Part shown: positions 1 to 8,245 of the stretch, piece after piece
Position numbering within the stretch: position 1 is the first letter of the stretch
Layout of the letters: every line of letters begins with the position of its first letter
From: Nostocales cyanobacterium HT-58-2
Lineage (GTDB): Bacteria > Cyanobacteriota > Cyanobacteriia > Cyanobacteriales > Nostocaceae
Assembly (NCBI GenBank): GCA_002163975.1
Contig: CP019636.1
Coordinates: forward strand, 6,699,501 to 6,763,500
DNA: 64,000 bases
Direction of reading: 5' to 3'
Notes under the pieces: model-generated
The model's input: the letters and a program-made list of their open reading frames with translations, nothing else
Told to the model about the DNA's origin: nothing
The model's database searches: none
Translations under genes and position numbers: made by a program

Positions 1-483
1 CAGCTCAACCCTCTGCTCGTGACTGCCCTGATACGTCAGGAATCACAGTTTGAGCCTAAAGTTCATTCCACGGCTGGTGCAGTTGGTTTAATGCAGGTAC
101 TACCAAATACAGCCAAATGGATTTCCCCACAAATTAAGTCAGACATTAAGTCAGACAGTCAAAAAATAAATTTGGAAAATCCTAACGACAACATCATGCT
201 GGGGACGTGGTATTTGGATCACACTCACGACCAGTATGGCAATAACTCCCTGCTGGCGATCGCCAGTTACAATGCTGGTCCTGGTAACGTTGCCAAGTGG
301 TTGCAAACCTTCCCTAAAGGAGATCCAGATGAATTTGTGGAATCAATTCCCTTTGATGAAACCAAAAATTATGTGCGTCAGGTGTTTGGCAACTACTGGA
401 ATTATCTAAGACTGTACAACCCAGAAATTTCCCAGTTAGTCGCAAAATATTCTGCTGTACACCCACAATTACCACTTCAGTGA
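1..483 (+). CDS. Lytic transglycosylase, SLT domain (5' end outside window)
   Basis: The frame is already open at base 1, so this is the C-terminal part of a longer gene and the GTG at 19 is probably internal. The visible part carries the goose-lysozyme-like SLT fold: ALIRQESQF holds the catalytic glutamate, then AVGLMQVLPNTA, then the ASYNAGPGNVAKW signature and a final NYVRQVFGNYWNY helix. These enzymes cleave the MurNAc-GlcNAc bond of peptidoglycan in the periplasm to give 1,6-anhydro ends. The family (Slt70-like or MltC/E-like) cannot be set without the missing N-terminus. Confidence 0.9.
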   Translation, partial: QLNPLLVTALIRQESQFEPKVHSTAGAVGLMQVLPNTAKWISPQIKSDIKSDSQKINLENPNDNIMLGTWYLDHTHDQYGNNSLLAIASYNAGPGNVAKWLQTFPKGDPDEFVESIPFDETKNYVRQVFGNYWNYLRLYNPEISQLVAKYSAVHPQLPLQ

Positions 484-574
484 TGTTAGTGAGTACAGAC
501 GCGCCCTCGCGCGTCTCTAAATCCACCTGCTTCCCAGATACAATAGTGAACAGGTGATGCTCTCTAGCCAACTC

Positions 575-1396
575 ATGACATCTTCACAAGACGTAGATAC
601 AAAAATTCCTTCTGGTATTGACCTTGAAGTACGTGGCGACTCAAAACCAGCATCAAAACCAGAAATAGACCCCCTAGATCCTCTTGATGAGTTGCCAGGT
701 GAGGTCGAAATGTCAATTTTCGATCACCTAGAGGAGTTGCGACAGCGAATTTTTTACTCGCTCATTGCAGTCGCTGTGGGTGTTATTGGCTGCTTCCTCT
801 TCGTTAAGCCGATTGTTCAGCTCCTAGAAGTGCCAGCACAGGGAGTGAAATTTCTGCAACTGGCTCCTGGGGAATATTTCTTTGTCTCCCTGAAAGTTGC
901 AGGTTACAGTGGATTACTTTTGTCTAGCCCGTTTGTGCTATACCAAATTATCCAGTTTGTTCTCCCTGGACTGACTCGTCGTGAACGCCGCTTACTCGGA
1001 CCTGTGGTTTTGGGGTCGAGTTTCCTGTTTGCAGGGGGGTTGGTCTTTGCCTACCTTTTATTAGTACCGGCTGCTTTGAAATTTTTCATTAGCTATGGTG
1101 CGGATGTGGTAGAGCAACTCTGGTCGATTGACAAATATTTTGAATTTATCTTGTTGCTGCTATTTAGTACTGGGTTAGCATTTCAAATTCCCATCATCCA
1201 AGTGTTACTTGGTGGTTTGGGAATTGTCTCTTCTAAACAAATGCTGTCTGGTTGGCGCTACGTTATTTTAGGAGCAGTGGTTTTAGGAGCGATTCTGACA
1301 CCCTCAACTGACCCACTCACCCAAAGTTTACTCGCAGGAGCAGTCCTGGGGCTTTATTTTGGTGGTATTGGGTTGGTTAAGCTGATAGGAAAATGA
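575..1396 (+). CDS. tatC: Sec-independent protein translocase TatC
   Basis: TatC is the multi-spanning receptor of the twin-arginine pathway, which exports folded proteins across thylakoid and plasma membranes. The hallmark N-terminus FDHLEELRQRIFYSLIAVA is present, followed by about six hydrophobic segments and the PFVLYQIIQFVLPGLTRRERR region. The frame is open from GTG 554 and ATG 557; ATG 575 (MTSSQDVD) was chosen because homologues start close to this, but 557 is possible. Neighbours petC and petA make sense: the Rieske protein is a Tat substrate in cyanobacteria. A polar, acidic stretch of roughly 45 residues precedes the conserved domain. Confidence 0.95.
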   Translation: MTSSQDVDTKIPSGIDLEVRGDSKPASKPEIDPLDPLDELPGEVEMSIFDHLEELRQRIFYSLIAVAVGVIGCFLFVKPIVQLLEVPAQGVKFLQLAPGEYFFVSLKVAGYSGLLLSSPFVLYQIIQFVLPGLTRRERRLLGPVVLGSSFLFAGGLVFAYLLLVPAALKFFISYGADVVEQLWSIDKYFEFILLLLFSTGLAFQIPIIQVLLGGLGIVSSKQMLSGWRYVILGAVVLGAILTPSTDPLTQSLLAGAVLGLYFGGIGLVKLIGK

Positions 1397-1487
1397 CCCA
1401 ACCTGCTCAAATTCACGAGTTCAAAATATCACTTTGAATTTCTTATTATTAGAGGTTATTTATAAAGTGAATATTAAGTGTAAATGC

Positions 1488-1515
1488 GATGCGTTATGCG
1501 CTGCTTTAACGCATC
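1488..1515. repeat. Short inverted repeat (GATGCGTT / AACGCATC)
   Basis: Eight-base arms at 1488-1495 and 1508-1515 with a 12-base loop. It matches a dispersed family in this window whose arms read like GGATGCGTTA; related pieces lie at 5570-5597 and 6472-6546. It sits in the gap after tatC. Confidence 0.6.
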
Positions 1516-1671
1516 CTACAATTCCAAGTTTGCTTTATAAAGCATCTCTTAGAAAAAACCAGCAGATAAAGTTTGGATAGACTTTGGTAATTTGAGCATC
1601 AAAAAATCTAACGCTCAAATGACCAAGCTATAGAAATAATAGGAATTAACAAATACGTTTTGTGCTTTCAA

Positions 1672-1995
1672 TTACTCAATAAACCATTCCGCAGCACGTT
1701 CACCTAAATCCAACGGAATGCTCACGGCTTTACCAAGTCGTGGGCGTTCTCGTGTTTGTCTAATATAGGTCTTTACCTGCGTCTCACCACCCATGCCAGT
1801 CAGATAATTTGCAACGCTATCTAGATGCTCTTGGTACTCTATCTCACTTAACGGGAAGGAAGCTTGCTCTAAATATTTCCACATAACTTGTAAGAATATT
1901 TTACCCTGCGTCCGACGTAACTGGACATCATAGGAGTGTCCCCACTTCTCAAGCAACAGTTCGCGTAATTCCTCTCCTGTCATAGCTTTTCTCAA
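1672..1995 (-). CDS. DUF3067 family protein
   Basis: A 107-residue soluble protein beginning MTGEELRELLLEKWGHSYDV after a short leader, with FLQVMWKYLEQ and the TRERPRLGKAVSIPL segment typical of the cyanobacterial and plastid DUF3067 family. Homologues are found beside tatC and petC in cyanobacteria. The function of this bacterial protein is not established from the sequence; a photosynthesis-linked role is suggested only by its family distribution and position. It is transcribed against its neighbours. Start is ATG 1995; an in-frame ATG at 1983 is an alternative. Confidence 0.8.
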   Translation of the reverse strand: MRKAMTGEELRELLLEKWGHSYDVQLRRTQGKIFLQVMWKYLEQASFPLSEIEYQEHLDSVANYLTGMGGETQVKTYIRQTRERPRLGKAVSIPLDLGERAAEWFIE

Positions 1996-2208
1996 ATATT
2001 TTTACATTTAGTTATGATGTTAAGTTCCATTACTCAAGTATGATAGGACTATAAAGAAATGTAATCCTACTAAGAAAGATGCGAGAAATATCTTTGCAAA
2101 GAGCATTCTGGCATCCTTGTGGGTATTATCCTTTTCGCTCAGACAAGAGTTTCTGAATGAAAAACTCTTGTTAAATTGTTAACAAAATACACAAAGAACG
2201 CGTAGGTT

Positions 2209-2748
2209 ATGGCTCAATTTTCTGAATCAATGGACGTACCCGATATGGGGCGTCGTCAATTCATGAATCTTTTGACATTTGGAACTGTAACCGGAGTCGC
2301 TCTGGGAGCATTGTATCCCGTTGTCAATTATTTTATTCCTCCAGCAAGTGGTGGTGCCGGTGGTGGTACAACGGCAAAAGACGAGTTGGGCAACGATGTC
2401 AGCGTTAGCAAGTTTTTAGATAGCCACAATGTAGGCGATCGCGTTCTGGTTCAGGGACTCAAGGGAGACCCTACCTATATTGTGGTAGACAGCAAAGAGG
2501 CGATTGCTGATTATGGCATAAACGCCGTTTGCACGCACTTAGGTTGTGTTGTTCCTTGGAATGCAGCAGAAAACAAGTTTAAGTGTCCCTGTCATGGTTC
2601 GCAGTACGACGCAACTGGTAAGGTTGTCCGGGGTCCCGCACCGCTATCTTTGGCTTTGAGTCATGCGAAAGCAGAAGATGACAAAATTCTCCTGACTCAG
2701 TGGACTGAAACCGACTTCCGTACAGGTGATGACCCTTGGTGGGCTTAA
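2209..2748 (+). CDS. petC: Cytochrome b6f Rieske iron-sulfur protein
   Basis: A 179-residue subunit of the b6f complex that takes electrons from plastoquinol and passes them to cytochrome f. The two cluster-binding boxes are intact: CTHLGC and CPCHGS, giving two Cys and two His ligands. The N-terminus has MGRRQFMNLLTFGTVTG, a twin-arginine-like segment leading into the single membrane anchor, then a Gly-rich flexible hinge (SGGAGGG). Full length for the family. petA follows 114 bases downstream on the same strand, the classic petC-petA operon. Confidence 0.98.
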   Translation: MAQFSESMDVPDMGRRQFMNLLTFGTVTGVALGALYPVVNYFIPPASGGAGGGTTAKDELGNDVSVSKFLDSHNVGDRVLVQGLKGDPTYIVVDSKEAIADYGINAVCTHLGCVVPWNAAENKFKCPCHGSQYDATGKVVRGPAPLSLALSHAKAEDDKILLTQWTETDFRTGDDPWWA

Positions 2749-2862
2749 TCAGAGCTTTTGTCAATAGTCGAAAGTCCACACGAGTTGAAATTTGACTCTT
2801 GACTAATGACACGTGACACATGACTAATTAACTAATATCAGAGAAACGTTGTCCTTATAGAG

Positions 2863-3864
2863 ATGAGAATTGTTTGTCAAACAGCGAGCATGGCTCGCAG
2901 TGCTAGAGCAATTGTGCAAACGTTGCTTATAGCGATCGCTACAGTGACATTTTTCTTCACCAGCGATGTAGCCTTTCCTCAAACAGCCGCAGCATATCCC
3001 TTTTGGGCGCAGCAAACCTACCCCGAAACTCCTCGCGAACCGACAGGGCGCATTGTGTGTGCCAACTGTCACCTAGCAGCAAAGCCGTCTGAAGTGGAAG
3101 TCCCCCAGTCTGTTCTGCCTGATACGGTATTTAAAGCCGTAGTGAAAATTCCCTACGATACAAGCGTGCAACAGGTGGGTGCTGACGGTTCCAAAGTCGG
3201 CTTGAACGTCGGTGCAGTTCTGATGCTACCAGACGGTTTCAAAATTGCTCCTGAAGACCGCATTCCCGAAGAGTGGAAGGAAGAGGTCGAGGGTCTGTAC
3301 TACCAACCCTACAAAGAAGACGCAGAAAACGTCGTCATCGTCGGACCACTACCTGGTGAACAGTATCAGGAAATTGTCTTCCCTGTTCTTTCCCCTAACC
3401 CCGCAACCGACAAGAACATCCAATTTGGTAAGTATGCTGTTCACCTAGGTGCTAACCGGGGACGCGGACAAGTTTACCCCACTGGTGAAAAGAGCAATAA
3501 CGCAGTCTATGCGGCTTCTGCTACTGGTACGATTAGCAAGATTGCCAAAACAGAAGATGAAGACGGTAACGTCAAGTATCAACTCAGCATCCAGACAGAA
3601 TCTGGAGACACAGTGGTTGACACTATACCCGTTGGACCAGAATTGATTGTTTCCGAAGGGCAAGCGGTCAAAAAAGATGAACCTTTGACCAACAATCCAA
3701 ACGTTGGTGGATTCGGTCAAGATGATGCAGAAATTGTACTGCAAGATGCCAACAGAATTAAATGGTTGATTGCATTTATCGCACTTGTCATGTTGGCTCA
3801 AGTTATGCTTGTGCTCAAGAAGAAGCAGGTTGAAAAAGTCCAAGCTGCAGAGATGAATTTCTAA
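2863..3864 (+). CDS. petA: Apocytochrome f
   Basis: The 333-residue precursor of the large c-type cytochrome of b6f. A hydrophobic signal peptide ends at AAA before YPFWAQQ; the exposed Tyr amino group is the sixth haem ligand. The haem-binding CANCH box follows. The C-terminus has one membrane segment and the conserved KKKQVEKVQAAEMNF tail. It hands electrons to plastocyanin or cytochrome c6 in the thylakoid lumen. ATG 2863 gives a signal peptide similar in length to other Nostocales; ATG 2890 is an internal alternative. A terminator follows directly. Confidence 0.98.
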   Translation: MRIVCQTASMARSARAIVQTLLIAIATVTFFFTSDVAFPQTAAAYPFWAQQTYPETPREPTGRIVCANCHLAAKPSEVEVPQSVLPDTVFKAVVKIPYDTSVQQVGADGSKVGLNVGAVLMLPDGFKIAPEDRIPEEWKEEVEGLYYQPYKEDAENVVIVGPLPGEQYQEIVFPVLSPNPATDKNIQFGKYAVHLGANRGRGQVYPTGEKSNNAVYAASATGTISKIAKTEDEDGNVKYQLSIQTESGDTVVDTIPVGPELIVSEGQAVKKDEPLTNNPNVGGFGQDDAEIVLQDANRIKWLIAFIALVMLAQVMLVLKKKQVEKVQAAEMNF

Positions 3865-3889
3865 ATTAAGAACCAAATTGTGAGTTATG

Positions 3890-3914
3890 AGACAGGTAAA
3901 ATGCCTGTCTTTTT
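3890..3914 (+). terminator. Rho-independent terminator after petA
   Basis: A 7-base perfect stem (AGACAGG / CCTGTCT) with a 7-base loop and a run of T, starting 25 bases after the petA stop. It would end the petC-petA transcript. Confidence 0.85.
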
Positions 3915-3919
3915 ATTTT

Positions 3920-3949
3920 GGGGAACAGGGAATAGGGAACAGGGAACAG
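3920..3949. repeat. Heptanucleotide tandem repeat (GGGAACA)
   Basis: About four copies of a 7-base unit GGGAACA, one with a change to GGGAATA. This is the short tandemly repeated repetitive (STRR) sequence type known from filamentous cyanobacteria. A reverse-complement array lies at 4173-4210. Confidence 0.85.
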
Positions 3950-4172
3950 CAAGACAAACTAGCCCTTTGGGCAGGGAATAGCACGAAAAACCATTCGATT
4001 GTTGAATATCCGATTTTAAAATTCCTTTGTTAAGCGTTGCCACATGAACTATTCCCTCTTGCCTTTATCTAAATTTATTTATGAACAATAAAGAAGAATT
4101 CATGTCACGTGCTTTGCATCTCGACATGAGGCGTTCACTTCAAATCCCCTTGATTTATTCATCGGGATTTCT

Positions 4173-4210
4173 CTGTTCCCTATTCCCTGTTCCCTGTTCC
4201 CTGTTCCCTC
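4173..4210. repeat. Heptanucleotide tandem repeat (TGTTCCC)
   Basis: About five copies of TGTTCCC, the complement of the array at 3920-3949 and carrying the same variant unit (TATTCCC). The two arrays could pair across 220 bases. It ends 8 bases before the chosen start of the binding-protein gene. Confidence 0.85.
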
Positions 4211-4218
4211 TGAATTTT

Positions 4219-5544
4219 ATGAAATTCATCAAACGTCTTATCTACCCTTTGCTCACAGCAAAGTTATTCATCTTACTATTAGTAAGCATCTTGACTTTAA
4301 CAGGATGCCAAATTTTACCAGCGACTGAGAACAAAGATAAAGCCATTCATCTAACCTTCTGGCAAGGAGTCAATCCGCCTCCAAATCGAGATGTATTGCA
4401 AAAACTGGTAGACCGATTTAATCAAACCCACTCAGATATTCAGGTGGAATCCCTTTATATAGGACAACCAGCGCAACAAATACCAAAAATCTTGGCAGCC
4501 GTGGTGGGAAATGCACCTCCTGATTTGTTGTGGTATAACCCAACAATTGGTGGTCAACTCGTAGAATTGAATGCCTTAAAATCTTTAGATGAAATGTTAG
4601 CAAACTCACCAGTCAAACAAGACATTGATCCCAATTTGTTTAACCTCATGGAATACAAGGGGAAAATCTGGTCAGTACCGTTTGCTACAAATAATCTTGG
4701 TATTTATTACAGACCTAGTTTATTTAAAGCAGCAGGAATCACAGAATTACCTCGCACTTGGGAGGAATTGCGTCAAGCTGCGAAAAAATTGACTCGTGAT
4801 ACAAATGGTGACGGGAAGATAGACCAACACGGCATTTTTCTCCCCTTGGGAAAGACAGAATCCTCAGTATTTATCTGGTTATCATTCATGTGGAGTGGCG
4901 GCGGTGAGTTAGTGAGTGGAGACGTACAACAAGCAGCAGCAGTGAAATTGTTAGATAACAAAGGTGCGATTGACGCTTTGCAACTCTGGCGCAATTTAAT
5001 CACAGATGGTTCAGCAGTTTTATCCATACCAGAACGGGGTTATGAGACAGATAATTTCATAGCTGGTAAAGTCGCAATGCAAATCACAGGTCCTTGGACT
5101 TTAGAATACATAAAAAAAAGTATTCCCAATGGAGATTTTGGAGTTTTTCCGATTCCTGTGGGTGAACGTCATGCGACAACCATTGGTGGTGAGAATCTGT
5201 TTCTGTTCAAAACCACCCCAGAACGAGAAAAAGCAGCATTTACTTTTGCTGAATACGTTTTGAGTGAGGAATTTCAAATAGACTGGGCGTTAGGAACTGG
5301 TTACTTACCCGTAAACATGAAATCGCGTCAAAACCTGAGATATCTAGAATATGTTGAGAAGCAACCAGTCGTGAAAGTCTTTTTAGAGCAGGCAAAATAT
5401 GGGCGAACTCGTCCAATTTTTCCAGGTTACAATCGAGTTTCAGAAAATATAGGGCGAGCATTGGAATCTGTCTTGTTGGGGAAAAGTGAGCCTCAAGAAG
5501 CATTCAAACAATCCCAGCAACGCTTAGATTTGATTTTTAAATGA
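4219..5544 (+). CDS. ABC transporter substrate-binding lipoprotein (sugar type, family 1)
   Basis: A 441-residue extracytoplasmic solute-binding protein. Starting at ATG 4219 the N-terminus has KR, a hydrophobic core and the lipobox LTGC with the lipidated Cys at residue 30, which supports this start over upstream ones lying on a heptamer repeat. Family features: LTFWQGVNPPPNRDVL, an IGGQLVELNALKSLD segment, ITELPRTWEELRQAAKKLT, FIAGKVAMQITGPW, and a GENLFLFKTTPEREKAAFTF hinge region. Such proteins feed oligosaccharides or sugar derivatives to a membrane ABC importer, but no permease or ATPase is adjacent, so the substrate is unknown. Confidence 0.9.
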   Translation: MKFIKRLIYPLLTAKLFILLLVSILTLTGCQILPATENKDKAIHLTFWQGVNPPPNRDVLQKLVDRFNQTHSDIQVESLYIGQPAQQIPKILAAVVGNAPPDLLWYNPTIGGQLVELNALKSLDEMLANSPVKQDIDPNLFNLMEYKGKIWSVPFATNNLGIYYRPSLFKAAGITELPRTWEELRQAAKKLTRDTNGDGKIDQHGIFLPLGKTESSVFIWLSFMWSGGGELVSGDVQQAAAVKLLDNKGAIDALQLWRNLITDGSAVLSIPERGYETDNFIAGKVAMQITGPWTLEYIKKSIPNGDFGVFPIPVGERHATTIGGENLFLFKTTPEREKAAFTFAEYVLSEEFQIDWALGTGYLPVNMKSRQNLRYLEYVEKQPVVKVFLEQAKYGRTRPIFPGYNRVSENIGRALESVLLGKSEPQEAFKQSQQRLDLIFK

Positions 5545-5619
5545 TACCGTTTTTGTAGTTTTTGTAGCGTGCGTTAAAGCGCAGCACAACGCACCATGCA
5601 ATTCTGTTAAGACACGTAG

Positions 5620-5677
5620 GGTGGGCAATGCCTACTATATCTAGGTTATATCTGGCTTTTGGTGAGCATTGCCCACC
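5620..5677. repeat. Dispersed inverted repeat (GGTGGGCAATGC arms)
   Basis: Perfect 12-base arms at 5620-5631 and 5666-5677 around a 34-base loop. A shortened relative (TGGGCA / TGCCCA with CACCTT) lies near 8955 beside the phosphatase gene, so this is a multicopy family. Confidence 0.75.
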
Positions 5678-5684
5678 TTACAGA

Positions 5685-5960
5685 TACTCGCGCTTGAGTC
5701 TCTGGTATTTATTCACAAGTCTTTGATACTCATCCGCGAAGTTCTGATACTTGCTGACGAGTCTTTATTACTCGCGCATCAGTTTCTAATACTCGCTGAC
5801 GAGTCTTTTATTACTCACGCACCAGGTTCTGATACTCACCGATGAGTCTTTGATACTCACCCACCAGGTTCTGATACTCACTGGTGAGTTTCTAGTACTT
5901 GTTCACGAGTCTTTGATACTCGTTGATGAGTCTTTGATACTCATTTTCAAAGTAAAAATA
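5685..5960. repeat. Degenerate 21-bp-period array, probable coiled-coil gene relic
   Basis: About a dozen units of roughly 21 bp, each with TACTC...GAGT arms. Read on the minus strand a frame gives heptads of the form EYQRLVNKY and EYQNLVGEY, i.e. one repeat unit per coiled-coil heptad. Stop codons (for example TAG after NKY, and paired TAA) and single-base shifts break the frame. On the plus strand a shorter frame gives repeats like ESLILV. Either a decayed coiled-coil gene or an expanding tandem repeat. Confidence 0.6.
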
Positions 5961-6261
5961 ATCGCGCAAGAGTGTTTGAGACTCCCTTCCACAATTTTTG
6001 ACCTATTTATCCCAATTTGTCTGGTAAATCTACGCGATCAGTGCATAATCAAGATATCTCTCTATAATCCGCAGCAAAATAACTGCACAATCTAGCAAAG
6101 AGCGCGGACGATAAAATTCGGCAGTCTTATAAAAATCGCAAGCATCAACGATGATTTTGGGATATGAGCAGTTCATCAGACTGCAAATATGAACGCCTGA
6201 AACTGCAAAAACCCAGCTAATAGCTAATACCAATTTGAAAAAAAATGCAACACATCGGTTG

Positions 6262-6320
6262 AACCCCTCCCCAACCCTCCCCTTACTAAGGGGAGGGTGC
6301 CCGATAGGGCGGGTGGGGTT
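6262..6320. repeat. GC-rich palindrome in AT-rich DNA
   Basis: Core stem of 11 bases at 6274-6284 and 6288-6298 (ACCCTCCCCTT / AAGGGGAGGGT) with a 3-base loop, flanked by outer arms AACCCC (6262-6267) and GGGGTT (6315-6320). It looks like a MITE-type dispersed repeat of cyanobacteria. Confidence 0.65.
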
Positions 6321-6471
6321 ATCTGTCGCAAACATTTTTTTATTTGGTATAACTGGAGAATTTGGAGAACATAATATCTTTTGACCGTGATTTACATTAA
6401 TGACAAATGTAATGGTTTAAAGATGACATGAATAAGAAGTCTAATAAACATAAACCATGGCACAAAATATT

Positions 6472-6546
6472 TGTAGGATGCATTAGCCCAGAGTACAGCA
6501 TCAATTCCTCGGTCAGCATGGGTATTCTCGGCTAACCCATCCTACA
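6472..6546. repeat. Inverted repeat with TGTAGGATG / CATCCTACA ends
   Basis: Nine-base arms at 6472-6480 and 6538-6546, extended imperfectly inward by TTAGCC / GGCTAA. It ends a few bases past the stop of the minus-strand secreted-protein gene and may act as its transcript end. Related repeat at 1488-1520. Confidence 0.65.
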
Positions 6547-6551
6547 TTTAT

Positions 6552-7163
6552 TCACTTTTTCAAAACAACTTGGAAAGAATTTAAATATCCTGTCATCGTT
6601 CCAGACAAAGTCTTTTCCTGTTTTTTCGTAGTCATAACCATGACTTGATACAAACGCCCTTCTGCAAAATACATCCTATTTTTAGTGATTCTTCCTCCTG
6701 GATTTATATACTCAATTTCTCTGCCAGGATGACCATTTGAACTACGAAGATTCCGTTGACTCACTAAATGACTTTGTGTTGTCCTTAAAGCCATATTCTG
6801 TGCATCTTTGAATATTTCTTGAGGCGTTGCCATTTCACCATAATTATCAGGAAAATCATTATATGCTACTAAATACGCCACATCTTGCTTGGGAGGTTGA
6901 GCCACAAAGACCTGTAATTGAATCTCTCCCATGTGGGTTTTTTGGGTTTGAGTTTCTGTTTTCGGTATTCCTGGCATCAAAATAGTAAAACGCTTGTCCG
7001 GGGCAGTGAAAACCTTCCATTTTGGCTGCGCAGGTTGAGTCACCTTTGGTTTGCTTGGTTTGTGTTGAGAAACAGCGTGTTTGGGTGAACGCGCCCCGAC
7101 TCCTGTAGAAGCACCAAATACTAAAAGAGCTGCCATGAAAGGCAGCAACCCTTGAATTGTCAT
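6552..7163 (-). CDS. Secreted protein of unknown function
   Basis: A 203-residue protein with an N-terminal hydrophobic signal (LLPFMAALLVFGASTGVGA, likely cut after GARS or nearby), a Lys/Pro/Gln-rich linker at about 30-50, then a compact domain starting WKVFTAPDKRFTILMPG and ending in TGYLNSFQVVL. The domain layout (a beta strand PDKRFTILMPGIP, a helix with EIFKDAQNMALRTT, then GREIEY and an RMYFAEGRLYQVMVM hairpin) resembles small secreted proteins common in cyanobacteria with no known role. Probably periplasmic. Confidence 0.7.
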   Translation of the reverse strand: MTIQGLLPFMAALLVFGASTGVGARSPKHAVSQHKPSKPKVTQPAQPKWKVFTAPDKRFTILMPGIPKTETQTQKTHMGEIQLQVFVAQPPKQDVAYLVAYNDFPDNYGEMATPQEIFKDAQNMALRTTQSHLVSQRNLRSSNGHPGREIEYINPGGRITKNRMYFAEGRLYQVMVMTTKKQEKTLSGTMTGYLNSFQVVLKK

Positions 7164-7208
7164 AGTTTTTGCTTTTTAAGTTGCTGATACCACGTATCCT
7201 GCTAGCTG

Positions 7209-8234
7209 TTATAACCTAGCAGCAGAGATAGCAGCACCTATGAGTCCCACTTGTTGGTTAACAACAACATACACGGGTATATCTTCCAGGAGGGGACGCA
7301 TTCTGCCTTTTTGAGTGAAATTGAGCATGAATTTGCCTTCCTGAATGAGGGGCAATATTTTAGGCGCAATTCCACCAGCAACGTACAAACCACCGTAAGG
7401 TAGAAGTTTCAGCGCAAGATTCCCTGCTTCTGCACCGTAAGCTTCTACAAATAATTGCATCGTTTGTTCGCAAAGGCGATCGCTTTTTTCCAGTGCAGCC
7501 TTACCAATAACAGCACCCGGATCAACGCTTTTTTCTTGCCTTCCCGCCTCTTGTTCCCAAGTTCTGATAATTTGGGCAATTTCTGGTGATTCAGCAGCAA
7601 TTTTGCGGTCACGTAGAAATTGGTAAATAGCCACAATTCCCATGCCAGAAACGACCCGTTCCACAGAAACTCGCTGGATATCATGCTTATCCAGCAGGTA
7701 TTTCAACAGTTGAAACTCTAACTCAGTACGGGGAGCAAAGTCGGCGTGTCCACCTTCAGAAGGAAAGACGTGATAGTTGTTTCCCTGCTTGATTAAAAAT
7801 CCTTGCCCCAAGCCAGTACCAGCACCAAGAATGGCAATGGGGGCTTCAAGGTTTAGTTTGCCAGCTTGCAAAGTCAGCACATCTTGCTTGTCTAACCCCA
7901 AAATGCCATAGCCAACAGCGGTGAAGTCGTTGATCAGAGAAACTTGAGGGATACCCAATTCTTGTTGTAAGCGTTCGGTGTCAAGGAACCAAACTAAATT
8001 AGTCAGCTTAGCAGTATTGTTTACCACAGGTCCTGCGATCGCAAAACAGGCTTTTTGTGGTGTCGCTGTGTTCGCTTTTAGCAAAAACTGCTGTACCATC
8101 GGCACTAAATCAAAGAAATCCGCACTGTGGTAGCGTTCCTCATAGATAGTGCGTAATAGAGACTTATCAGATGCCTCAACTAAACGCAAAATAGTTTTCG
8201 TGCCGCCGATGTCTCCTGCTAATAGTAATGTCAT
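7209..8234 (-). CDS. glk: Glucokinase
   Basis: A 341-residue ATP-dependent glucokinase making glucose 6-phosphate. Start ATG 8234 gives MTLLLAGDIGGTKTILRL, the phosphate-1 motif at the true N-terminus; upstream codons are not conserved. Other motifs: INDFTAVGYG with the catalytic Asp, APIAILGAGTGLGQGFL, PSEGGHADFAPR for glucose binding, and LYVAGGIAPKIL. It lies 11 bases after the histidine-phosphatase gene, so the two are likely co-transcribed, and close to a glycogen-type enzyme, consistent with carbon storage and use. Confidence 0.95.
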   Translation of the reverse strand: MTLLLAGDIGGTKTILRLVEASDKSLLRTIYEERYHSADFFDLVPMVQQFLLKANTATPQKACFAIAGPVVNNTAKLTNLVWFLDTERLQQELGIPQVSLINDFTAVGYGILGLDKQDVLTLQAGKLNLEAPIAILGAGTGLGQGFLIKQGNNYHVFPSEGGHADFAPRTELEFQLLKYLLDKHDIQRVSVERVVSGMGIVAIYQFLRDRKIAAESPEIAQIIRTWEQEAGRQEKSVDPGAVIGKAALEKSDRLCEQTMQLFVEAYGAEAGNLALKLLPYGGLYVAGGIAPKILPLIQEGKFMLNFTQKGRMRPLLEDIPVYVVVNQQVGLIGAAISAARL

Positions 8235-8245
8235 GTGAGTTATTT

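Larger units (their letters stand above)
3865..4218. other. Gap with terminator and heptamer repeats
   Basis: Between petA and the binding-protein gene. Besides the terminator it holds a GGGAACA heptamer array at 3920-3949 and the complementary array at 4173-4210. The reading frame is open from 4081, but the codons upstream of 4219 lie over the repeat and do not look like protein. Confidence 0.6.
5545..6551. other. Repeat-rich 1 kb intergenic region
   Basis: No convincing intact gene. It holds in order a dispersed inverted repeat (5620-5677), a 21-bp-period array (5685-5960), a GC-rich palindrome (6262-6320) and a second inverted repeat (6472-6546). Short open frames here follow the repeats and lack codon character. 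Confidence 0.65.

Noticed and set aside
5685..5960. CRISPR array
   Set aside because: Units are about 21 bp and contiguous, with no unique spacers of regular length and no cas genes nearby.
6030..6335. 101-codon minus-strand open frame
   Set aside because: It runs across a palindromic GC-rich repeat and has no protein-like pattern or start signal.
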